IMG/VR virus record: IMGVR_UViG_3300049222_000228
Span: 1-23,261 of that record
Origin: a virus
Direction: 5' to 3' (one strand)
DNA: 23,261 nucleotides
Each line of letters begins with the position of its first letter. The first letter of the stretch is position 1. Of the stretch, positions 9,272 through 15,543 are shown one piece after another. The notes beneath the pieces were generated by a model. The model worked only from the letters and a program-made list of their open reading frames with translations. It did no database searches and had not been told where the DNA came from. A program made the position numbers and the translations under genes.

Positions 9272-10028
9272 TAATATGAATCAACAAGAACTAATTTCAT
9301 TTATGGAAGCCATTAAAGAGCAAGAGAACGCTGGCGGCAATTATCTGCTTGAACATAAACCAACCAAGATGAAGGGTTACAATGGCGAGATTATAGATGT
9401 CCAGGCATTAGGTGCTTATGGTATCTTAGATATTAACTGGGACAAATGGTCTAAACAAGCAGGATATGAAGGTGCAGACTGGAGAACACCAGAGATGCAA
9501 GACATCGTTGCAGCTTATAAGTTTTCTGAATATTACAATAAGTATGGTTCCTGGGACTTAGTAGCAGTTGCTTGGTATGGTGGTCCAGGTAAAGCTAACA
9601 CCGCTATGAACGCAGGTATCGATGCGATAGGGGACACAGGGAACATAGAAGGTTTTGGACCTAACATACAAGAGTACGTAAGCAGCGTTATGGATAAGTA
9701 TGCTGGATACCTAGAAAAACAACCAGTCAATGTAGATGTTGAAAGTTATATACAACAGAACAAACAAGAAATACAAGGACCACCTAAATTAAATACACAA
9801 GATGATGGTATGGTTCCAGGCATAGACCCAATGCAAAAGTATGCAGCAGATATGTTATCAGCATTAGTTCCTAATAGAACACAACCAGTAAGTGATGTAC
9901 AGTTTGAATCACAAGTACCACAACAAGCTGGAAGTTTTGAAGGAGCGCAAATTAAAACAGAGATAGTCAGAGATAACGAAGATAAATTTACAATAGATGA
10001 TATCTTGTCAACAATGGACCCAGAATGA
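9216..10028 (+). CDS. Lytic transglycosylase (SLT-type), virion-associated
   Basis: Cleaves the MurNAc-GlcNAc bond of peptidoglycan; in a virion it would open the wall locally for DNA entry. SLT fold signatures are present in order: a catalytic-Glu motif QENAGGNY (E37 from the GTG start), ALGAYGILDINW (residues 64-75, equivalent to the G-x-x-Q-I region) and AVAWYGGPGKA (117-127, equivalent to A-Y-N-A-G-P-G). The C-terminal ~110 residues look disordered and Gln/Pro-rich. Two starts are possible. GTG 9216 has a good Shine-Dalgarno and adds a hydrophobic leader (GILGLLFLIVSL) but overlaps the upstream gene by 56 bases; ATG 9276 begins MNQQELISFMEAIK 4 bases after that gene's stop but lacks a clear site. 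Its location among giant internal proteins argues for entry, not lysis. Function confident, start uncertain. Confidence 0.85.
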   Translation: MQGILGLLFLIVSLTDPISNMNQQELISFMEAIKEQENAGGNYLLEHKPTKMKGYNGEIIDVQALGAYGILDINWDKWSKQAGYEGADWRTPEMQDIVAAYKFSEYYNKYGSWDLVAVAWYGGPGKANTAMNAGIDAIGDTGNIEGFGPNIQEYVSSVMDKYAGYLEKQPVNVDVESYIQQNKQEIQGPPKLNTQDDGMVPGIDPMQKYAADMLSALVPNRTQPVSDVQFESQVPQQAGSFEGAQIKTEIVRDNEDKFTIDDILSTMDPE

Positions 10029-10132
10029 AACCTATAAACGAAATGTCTTTTCAAGAACAAATGAAGTTATCCAGACAAAACAGACAATTAAAAAAACAAA
10101 AATTCTTAAAAGAAAACAAAATTAAAAGATAG
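10025..10132 (+). CDS. 35-aa basic mini-protein
   Basis: A very short gene that exactly fills the gap between two large ones: its ATG overlaps the TGA of the transglycosylase gene (ATGA junction) and its TAG is 2 bases before the next ATG. The product (MKPINEMSFQEQMKLSRQNR, then a Lys/Gln-rich end) is strongly basic, with about ten Lys, and would form a single amphipathic or coiled-coil helix. Coupled translation is likely, as no separate strong ribosome site is visible. Function unknown; possibilities are a nucleic-acid- or membrane-contacting virion peptide, or simply a spacer that couples translation. Reality is supported by the precise fit on both sides. Confidence 0.6.
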   Translation: MKPINEMSFQEQMKLSRQNRQLKKQKFLKENKIKR

Positions 10133-10134
10133 TT

Positions 10135-12054
10135 ATGGCTACTGAAGAAGAGTTAGCCAACATAGCTGCAGCAACAACTGCACCAATAATACCTTTTGAA
10201 GCTTCAAGAAGAAGTGTTAATTACATAAAAAACTATGTACCAGATTTAAGTAATAGGTCAGAATATACACAGATAGATTTAAAAAAATTAATGAAGTCAA
10301 TGGATGATTTTATTAAGTTTGTAGGGTATAAACCTAAAGACTTTGACATGACATTATTAAGTGAGTTGTTAACAGCACCAGGAGATATGACACATTACAC
10401 CTTAGCTGATGTAATAGGTGATGACTTCTTAGTAAAGATAAATGACATAGGTGTTGTAGAATCAGAAAAAAAAGTAGGAAAAATATTAGTTGATTTAATA
10501 AACCTAGAAGAAGATATAACAATTAAAACAATGAATAAGTTAGCTAACGCTGGTTTAGATGCAAATGATATTAGTTTATTTGATAAATACAATGAAACAA
10601 TAGCACACGTTATAGACCAGAGTATGGATAACTTAAAAAGATTATCTGGTAATTTAAACTCTACTCCTTTAGAAATAGCAACACTAATGAAACAAGGTAA
10701 GTTTGCAGCTATTACTGGAACAGAAAATGATATATTCGATATAGCTACTTCAGTTTCTGAATACGTAACTAATGCAAAGATACAGTTAACAAGAACAGTA
10801 GTTACAGAATCTGTAGAGTTAGGTAAAGGAATAGCTGCATTAAGTAAATATACTCCAGAACAAATAAAAAATTTTGATGCTGAAAGAAATCTAATTAGCA
10901 ATATAGATTACGAAATAGGTAAAAACAAACAACTTACAGCAACTACTCTTCAAGAAACTTTAGATTCTTATAAAACATTTCTTGTAGATAAGACTAAAGA
11001 TTATTTAAACAGAACAGACAATTTTTATTGGAGATTAACTAACTCAAGGCAAATACAAATAGATGATGCGTTTGTTGGTGATGTAATAAAAAACATTGAA
11101 CATGTAACAGGAGAACAAGTTGTTACTTATAGTCCTCGAATTATAGATGGACAACGTGAACTTAAAAGCAGTTTAGATATTCCACAAGCAGAAGTTGAAA
11201 AGATTGTTAAAAAGAAACTACCAAAACCTATTAGTTTTTATGAAGTAGAACCAATAGATACAAAGACAGCTGCCTTTACAGATGTAGCGCAATCTATAGT
11301 TAAACCAGATATTAGTCTTAAGGTAAGAGGTACTATGCACATGGCACCAGCTGTAACCTTTATAGAAAAGGTACAGAATGCTGGTGTAGATTTGTTAGTA
11401 CAGAACTCCAGGACAGGTAAGCTTACTCCACTATCTCCAGTTTCAATGCAAACAGCTGGTATAGATGACACCTTAAACTTATGGGTAGCACCTAATCAAG
11501 ACCTTAAAGAAGCAGAATCAGCAATAGATACCATACTAGATAAACCTTTAGATAGACAAGGTACTAGCTTAACTAGAGATACTGCACCTAAATCTAAGCA
11601 GGAAGTGTTAGATAATGTACGAAGAACATTCGTAGATAATCATAGCGAAGCTGCACTAAAAACAGCAGAAGATATGGTTAAAACAAAACCAAAGTTTGCT
11701 AGTAAAGTCCTTAAAGGATTAAGTAAGCTAGATGTGGGACAAGAAGTAATAGAGAAAGGTTTATCTAAGTTAGGTACTAAGTATGGAGCAACAGCTTTTA
11801 CTGGACCAGCTGCAGGTATCCTTGCGTTCTATGAAACATTAGTTCTTGCTGCAGATGTAGCTAATGCTGCAACTAAAGCTATAGACAAAGATGTAGATTT
11901 CTTTGACAACTTTGGTGAGGTAGATGAAAAATGGTCTATAACATACAAACTTACAAAACCTTTTTATGAAACATTATTTAAAGGAATCAATAATGTAACC
12001 TCCAACGATAACCAAGATAATGAAGTACAATATAGTATGGAAAGTAGTAAGTAA
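10135..12054 (+). CDS. Putative internal virion protein (639 aa)
   Basis: Unrecognised 639-aa protein, predicted mostly helical and Lys/Asp/Thr-rich, with no enzyme motif seen. A Gly/Ala-rich hydrophobic stretch at roughly residues 550-580 (GATAFTGPAAGILAFYETLV) is the only candidate membrane-inserting segment and sits near the C-terminus, followed by a charged tail ending in Ser/Asn/Asp-rich residues. Such a segment in an otherwise soluble protein is compatible with a protein that inserts into the cell envelope on ejection, like podovirus internal proteins; this is inference. Start ATG 2 bases after the 35-aa gene. Its TAA overlaps the ATG of the next gene (TAATG), showing tight coupling. 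Confidence 0.6.
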   Translation: MATEEELANIAAATTAPIIPFEASRRSVNYIKNYVPDLSNRSEYTQIDLKKLMKSMDDFIKFVGYKPKDFDMTLLSELLTAPGDMTHYTLADVIGDDFLVKINDIGVVESEKKVGKILVDLINLEEDITIKTMNKLANAGLDANDISLFDKYNETIAHVIDQSMDNLKRLSGNLNSTPLEIATLMKQGKFAAITGTENDIFDIATSVSEYVTNAKIQLTRTVVTESVELGKGIAALSKYTPEQIKNFDAERNLISNIDYEIGKNKQLTATTLQETLDSYKTFLVDKTKDYLNRTDNFYWRLTNSRQIQIDDAFVGDVIKNIEHVTGEQVVTYSPRIIDGQRELKSSLDIPQAEVEKIVKKKLPKPISFYEVEPIDTKTAAFTDVAQSIVKPDISLKVRGTMHMAPAVTFIEKVQNAGVDLLVQNSRTGKLTPLSPVSMQTAGIDDTLNLWVAPNQDLKEAESAIDTILDKPLDRQGTSLTRDTAPKSKQEVLDNVRRTFVDNHSEAALKTAEDMVKTKPKFASKVLKGLSKLDVGQEVIEKGLSKLGTKYGATAFTGPAAGILAFYETLVLAADVANAATKAIDKDVDFFDNFGEVDEKWSITYKLTKPFYETLFKGINNVTSNDNQDNEVQYSMESSK

Positions 12055-13943
12055 TGGCAGAAGAACGCAAAGATATTAAAACATTACCAGAGTTAGTTAT
12101 ATACGCTAGAGATAATGACTTAAACAGTTCAGAAATATTTTCATTAACAAGACAGATAGGTGAATCTGAATCTGTAATACGTGGTGCAATAGATGCAGCA
12201 CAAAATATGCCTAAGATTACTGACCCATATCAAGATAGATTTATGCGTGAAGCTAAAGCTGTTACACCTCCTCCAACATTACAACAAGCTAAGAACTTAC
12301 TTAACAATCCTAAAGATGTAGAAAAAGTAATAGCTATGCAAGTACTTAAAGCAAATCCACCAGTAGGTGTAGATGTTAGAAGTCTTGAAGAAAAAGAAAC
12401 AGAGTACATTAAAAATTATGTAGAGACTGGAGTACTAGGTCCAGTAGATTTTAAACAAGATACAGACCTATTGATACCAGGAGCAGCAGGAATGGTAGCT
12501 GGTCAAGAACCAGGAGAGACAGTAGATACTAGAGGTCAAGTAGAAGAAGAAACAAAATATATAGAATCAGTTGTTAATAATATAACAGGCAATGTCGGTT
12601 CTCCAAGTGGTGGTCCAAGTGGCGATGAAGGCGGCGATGAAGGCGGCGATGAAGGCGGCGATGAAGGCGGCGATGAAGGTGCAACTGGTGATGGACAGTC
12701 ACAAGAACAAGTTTTAAGTAATGAAAAAAATCAGTTTAACAATATACCAGAAGGTGCAGACTTAGTAGATGTAGAAGGACAACTCTTCTTACGATATGCT
12801 GTACCAGGTGCAGGTTCTTTATACCAGGGCAGCACAATCTTTATGTTTTATGAGGTAAAGGACAATGACCCAATAGAAGCTGGCTTTGTTACTCCAGGAG
12901 AAAACTACTTTATCAATGCTAAGTTCTCTTATGATGACTTAGACTTAATGGGAGTTATAGCTGGTAACAGTGCAGACCTTCCAGGTAATGACCCAGCAAC
13001 AGGTAAAGCACCACATCCATTTACATCTTTTGCAGAGAACCTAGCTAAAGAAGCTACTATACAACCTTGGTTACTAGACCCAGATTCAGTTGCATTAATA
13101 GCTGAAGCTGCACTAGAAGGTAGAGAAGTAACAAGAGCAGAATGGTTTTCTACTAACTGGTATAAGACACACAATGAAGCTGAACGTTCTTGGTTAGAAG
13201 AGTACACAGCTGACCCATTAACAGCTACACAAAAAGCTAATGATTATAAACTACAAGTTGCTTCAGCACTTAAAGCTGCAGGAGTATCTGGTGGTTATGA
13301 TACAGATACTAATAAAGAGTTAGCTGCACCAGATGCTTTGTCTGGATGGATAGCAAACAAGTGGGTTACTGGTGAATGGTCAGAAGCTTACACAACAGAA
13401 CAGTTAGCTTTATTTGCTGACCCATTTAGAAGTGGTGTAAGAGATGCTAAGTTTTCAGAATACATAGATAGCGGTGGTGTTGGTGGATTAAACAGAACTG
13501 CTGAACAAGAAGATAGAGTAAGAAGTTTATACACACAATGGCTTGGTCCAGTGTTTGGCAGCTTAACAGATGCAGAAGTTGCAGAGAAAGCTGGAAGGAT
13601 TAGAAACAATCCAGACTATGAAGCTGCATTAGTTGAAAGTTTAAAGACAAGTAGATTAGCTTTGTTTCCTAAACACACTAATACTGAATTAACATACGAT
13701 GATATAGTTAGTCCTTATAGAGGAATTACTAGACAGATATGGGGACAAGAAGCAGATGAGACACAAGGATGGTGGCAAGACATGGTAGCTACTAATGACT
13801 ATGAAGCATCACAAACATTACTTAGAGAAAAAGGTTTAGAACAAAACATAGGACAAGTTACAGTAGAAGCAACTAAAGCATTACAAGAAGCATTAGGTGG
13901 AGCTGCTGGTTCGGTAGAAACTAACTTAGGAGTTAATCAATAA
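12054..13943 (+). CDS. Putative internal/structural protein with GDEG repeat linker (629 aa)
   Basis: A 629-aa acidic protein with TAATG junctions at both ends. Residues about 1-180 are helical and charged. A perfect five-fold GDEG repeat occupies residues 190-209 and forms a flexible, strongly acidic linker. Residues about 215-290 look like a compact beta-rich domain (LVDVEGQLFLRYAVPGAG, FMFYEVKDNDPIEAGFV). The C-terminal half is helical and contains TRAEWFSTNWYKTHNEAER followed by WLEEYTADP. I associate 'W(F)xxTxWYKTxxxxxRxWL' type segments with structural proteins of actinobacterial phages, as a recollection only. It likely works with the adjacent 639- and 275-aa proteins. Function not assigned. 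Confidence 0.6.
   Translation: MAEERKDIKTLPELVIYARDNDLNSSEIFSLTRQIGESESVIRGAIDAAQNMPKITDPYQDRFMREAKAVTPPPTLQQAKNLLNNPKDVEKVIAMQVLKANPPVGVDVRSLEEKETEYIKNYVETGVLGPVDFKQDTDLLIPGAAGMVAGQEPGETVDTRGQVEEETKYIESVVNNITGNVGSPSGGPSGDEGGDEGGDEGGDEGGDEGATGDGQSQEQVLSNEKNQFNNIPEGADLVDVEGQLFLRYAVPGAGSLYQGSTIFMFYEVKDNDPIEAGFVTPGENYFINAKFSYDDLDLMGVIAGNSADLPGNDPATGKAPHPFTSFAENLAKEATIQPWLLDPDSVALIAEAALEGREVTRAEWFSTNWYKTHNEAERSWLEEYTADPLTATQKANDYKLQVASALKAAGVSGGYDTDTNKELAAPDALSGWIANKWVTGEWSEAYTTEQLALFADPFRSGVRDAKFSEYIDSGGVGGLNRTAEQEDRVRSLYTQWLGPVFGSLTDAEVAEKAGRIRNNPDYEAALVESLKTSRLALFPKHTNTELTYDDIVSPYRGITRQIWGQEADETQGWWQDMVATNDYEASQTLLREKGLEQNIGQVTVEATKALQEALGGAAGSVETNLGVNQ
12621..12680 (+). repeat. Five-copy 12-bp tandem repeat (GGCGATGAAGGC)
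   Basis: Five head-to-tail copies of GGCGATGAAGGC, identical except for the last base of the final copy, encoding (GDEG)5. It is in frame and GC-richer than its surroundings. Copy number could change by slippage without shifting the frame. Confidence 0.95.
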
Positions 13944-14770
13944 TGGCTACATTCTTAGAAGAAGCAAAGTTACTTTATCCAAATATGTCTGATACATTGT
14001 TGCAGTTGTTTGCAAACACTTGGTCACAATCTGGTAATCCAGTAACAGCAATACAAGAAGTAAGACAATCAGATGTTTATAAAGCAGAGTTTCCTGGTAA
14101 CTACAATCCAGATACTGGACAAGTTAGATACAATGAAACTACGTACAAAGCATTAGAGCAGTCTTACATAGGTACTTTAGTTGAGTATGGTATTCCAGAA
14201 CAAACATCTAAAGTATTACTAGCAGACCAGTTCGTATCTTTATTAGAAGGCGAAGTATCTGCACGTGAGTTTCAACAAAGAGTTGGTGCTGCATACGAAG
14301 GTATTGTAGATAATATACAAGGAGTACAAAACTTTTTCTCAACTAATTACAATGTGGACTTAACTCCAGAAGCAATCTTTATGGGAGCATTGGACCCATC
14401 AATAGGAGAAGAGATAATCTCTGGCAGGATAACAGCTGCACAGATTGGTGGAGAAGCATCAAGAGCTGGCTTTACTATTACAAGAACAGAAGCAGAGAAC
14501 TTAAGAAAAGCTGGATTGAATCAAGCACAAGCTAGACAACTATACACAGCTGCACAAAAAGATTTACCAAGACTCCAGGAGCTGCAGCAAAGACAAGAAC
14601 CGAATGATGATGCTTTAACATTAGAAGAGTTTACTCAAGCTGTTGTGTTCCAGGACCCAGACCAGTTAGAGAACATAAGAAGATTAGAAGCTGAAGAGAC
14701 ATCAATGTTTTCTGCTAGTACTGGATATGCGCGTAGAGGTTCAAGGGTAACTGGATTAACCCAGGAATAG
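13943..14770 (+). CDS. Putative internal/structural protein (275 aa)
   Basis: Last gene of the first plus-strand block, joined to its neighbour by a TAATG overlap. The 275-aa product is helical and Gln/Glu-rich. The N-terminus (FLEEAKLLYPNMSDTLLQLF) and a segment with YKAEFPGNYNPDTGQVRY are distinctive; I recall similar 'FPGN-NPDG--RYSE--Y' segments in structural proteins of phages from actinobacteria, without having checked. The C-terminus has a coiled-coil-like run (QLYTAAQKDLPRLQELQQR) and ends in a basic Gly/Ser tail. A hairpin terminator begins at the stop codon. It probably belongs to the same assembly as the 629- and 639-aa proteins; the exact role is unknown. Confidence 0.6.
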   Translation: MATFLEEAKLLYPNMSDTLLQLFANTWSQSGNPVTAIQEVRQSDVYKAEFPGNYNPDTGQVRYNETTYKALEQSYIGTLVEYGIPEQTSKVLLADQFVSLLEGEVSAREFQQRVGAAYEGIVDNIQGVQNFFSTNYNVDLTPEAIFMGALDPSIGEEIISGRITAAQIGGEASRAGFTITRTEAENLRKAGLNQAQARQLYTAAQKDLPRLQELQQRQEPNDDALTLEEFTQAVVFQDPDQLENIRRLEAEETSMFSASTGYARRGSRVTGLTQE

Positions 14771-14813
14771 CAAAAACCCCAACTAGAAACAAACAAACAG
14801 TTAGGGCTTTGCT
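14769..14813. terminator. Bidirectional hairpin terminator between convergent genes
   Basis: Left arm AGCAAAAACCCCAACT (14769-14784) and right arm AGTTAGGGCTTTGCT (14799-14813) pair with one or two bulges around a 14-base A/C loop. It sits between the stop of the 275-aa gene and the stop of the minus-strand 69-aa gene. On the minus strand the stem itself contains a T5 run. There is no long U-tract after it, so efficiency is uncertain. Confidence 0.55.
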
Positions 14814-14818
14814 TTAAA

Positions 14819-15028
14819 TTAATTATTTATTTTTTTATAAGTTTCTGCTTTCGTTAAATAACTTTTGTGTCCATATACACTTTCCCAAGGAGAACGATTT
14901 TCTTGTTTTTCAATAAACTCTTTTGCTAAGTACTCACTTAAAAATTGTTTGTAAGTAACTTCCATTACTTTATATGTACTACCTTTTCTCTTTTTTTCTC
15001 TTCGTATTACTAATTTTACTATGTACAT
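14819..15028 (-). CDS. Minus-strand small protein (69 aa), unknown
   Basis: Second gene of a two-gene minus-strand unit, one of only two genes opposing the rest of the window. AAGGAGAG lies 6 bases before its ATG, an excellent ribosome site, and its ATG overlaps the stop of the upstream 41-aa gene (TAATG), the same junction type used by the phage genes. The product begins MYIVKLVIRREKKRKGSTYK: a short beta-strand followed by a very basic stretch, then a helical region (YKQFLSEYLAKEFIEKQENR) and a Lys/Tyr-rich end. This could be a small nucleic-acid-binding or host-interacting early protein. No family recognised. It converges on the plus-strand block with a shared terminator. Confidence 0.7.
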   Translation of the reverse strand: MYIVKLVIRREKKRKGSTYKVMEVTYKQFLSEYLAKEFIEKQENRSPWESVYGHKSYLTKAETYKKINN

Positions 15029-15153
15029 TATTTACTCTCCTTAGCATTGTCTATTAATTGTTTCCAGTAGTCTGGTGATTCTGTATCTATAAACCAATCA
15101 CCATTCTTTACAAAATCTTCGTATTCTTCGACTGAATTAAATGCTCCGTACAT
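15028..15153 (-). CDS. Minus-strand mini-protein (41 aa), unknown
   Basis: First gene of the minus-strand pair. It reads MYGAFNSVEEYEDFVKNGDW onward to a Lys-Glu-Ser-Lys end: acidic and aromatic-rich (three Trp/Phe-Asp type clusters), in contrast with the basic product of its partner. A ribosome site AAAAGGAG (complement of 15157-15164) lies 3 bases from the ATG, which is close but usable. The TAATG overlap with the 69-aa gene implies the two products are made together; the acidic/basic pairing suggests they might bind each other, which is speculation. No clear promoter with both boxes could be found on this strand between 15165 and 15240. Confidence 0.6.
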   Translation of the reverse strand: MYGAFNSVEEYEDFVKNGDWFIDTESPDYWKQLIDNAKESK

Positions 15154-15202
15154 AATCTCCTTTTGTTGTTTACACTACTTAGACTCTTCTACTTTAAAAA
15201 AG

Positions 15203-15229
15203 GTTACATAGTTTTTTTTCGTGTATAAT
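15203..15229 (+). promoter_or_regulatory. Candidate promoter P1 for short RNA
   Basis: A perfect -10 box TATAAT at 15224-15229, preceded by a T8 tract and by GTTACA at 15203-15208 as a weak -35 with a short 15-base gap. Transcription would start near 15236. The strong -10 in an intergenic region followed about 80 bases later by an intrinsic terminator supports it; the poor -35 weakens it. Confidence 0.35.
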
Positions 15230-15235
15230 AATATT

Positions 15236-15315
15236 AAGGACTCTCTTCGAGCAATCGATTAGATAACCTTCCTTTCGTGAACGTATAAATAGTGGGGATA
15301 AAACCCCACTATTTT
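15236..15315 (+). ncRNA. Possible ~80-nt small RNA ending in intrinsic terminator
   Basis: Between candidate promoter P1 and the perfect terminator at 15287-15314 there is no open reading frame of note. The stretch contains TCGA-GCAA-TCGA (a four-base-pair stem with a GNRA-type loop), an AAGGA/TCCTT pairing at 15236-15240 and 15270-15274, and the terminator stem. It may be a short phage RNA, or a leader of a read-through transcript that is attenuated here. No known RNA family is recognised. Confidence 0.3.
15287..15315 (+). terminator. Strong intrinsic terminator
   Basis: AAATAGTGGGG (15287-15297) and CCCCACTATTT (15304-15314) form a perfect 11-bp stem with a six-base loop ATAAAA, followed by T-rich sequence (TTTTAGTTTGTT). 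No protein-coding gene ends just upstream on the plus strand, so it must serve a non-coding transcript, attenuate an upstream one, or insulate the capsid operon. Confidence 0.8.
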
Positions 15316-15327
15316 AGTTTGTTAGTA

Positions 15328-15531
15328 TATAATTAAAGTATCGGATTGCGGCGTTCTCCGAATATAAATTGATGCTGCACCTCCAGCTTATTTCAAGCGT
15401 GTAAGCTGCGTACTTAAATCGCTTCGTTCAGTACAGCTAGAAGTGGCTGACTATTCTCATTGTACTTATATATAATTAGTCGCCTATCGCATTGTTTACC
15501 CCAGGATAATGTAGTTAGTAGAAAATCTGGG
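15328..15531 (+). promoter_or_regulatory. Structured leader region upstream of scaffold/capsid operon
   Basis: About 200 non-coding bases dense in inverted repeats. A TATAAT at 15328-15333 could start a leader transcript but has no good -35. Downstream: TCGGA/TCCGA (15341-15345 with 15357-15361); CAGCTT/AAGCTG (15384-15389 with 15403-15408); AGCT plus GTACT (15404-15407, 15410-15414) pairing with AGTACAGCT (15430-15438) across a 2-base bulge; AAGCG/CGCTT (15395-15399 with 15420-15424); GGCTGACTA/TAGTCGCC (15445-15453 with 15477-15484, one bulge); and CCCAG/CTGGG (15500-15504 with 15527-15531) just before the ribosome site. The AAGCTG arm can pair either upstream or downstream, so two exclusive folds are possible. 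No known riboswitch recognised. Confidence 0.45.
15447..15476 (+). promoter_or_regulatory. Candidate promoter P2 for scaffold-capsid-tail operon
   Basis: CTGACT at 15447-15452 (four of six matches to TTGACA) and a perfect TATAAT at 15471-15476 with an 18-base spacer; start near 15483, about 60 bases before the scaffold ATG. An imperfect inverted repeat (GGCTGACTA and TAGTCGCC) overlaps the -35 and the start region and could act as an operator. Confidence 0.4.
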
Positions 15532-15543
15532 AGAGGAGAAAAA

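Noticed and set aside
15200-15270. 7-bp inverted repeat AAGGTTA / TAACCTT around promoter P1
   Set aside because: Short arms about 57 bases apart with no extension; likely chance in AT-rich DNA.
15341-15440. Possible tRNA in the intergenic hairpin region
   Set aside because: No 7-bp acceptor stem, no GTTCRA T-loop and no anticodon arm with the right spacing.
15418-15450. Resemblance to the glutamine (glnA/Downstream-peptide) riboswitch: CGTTCA followed by GAAGT
   Set aside because: The conserved GACGGAAGUAGG core and the GGAACGC-type end are absent; the match is too short.
15460-15543. In-frame ATG at 15460 as the scaffold start
   Set aside because: It would translate the candidate promoter and hairpin region, has no ribosome site, and the ATG at 15544 has AGGAG at 5 bases.
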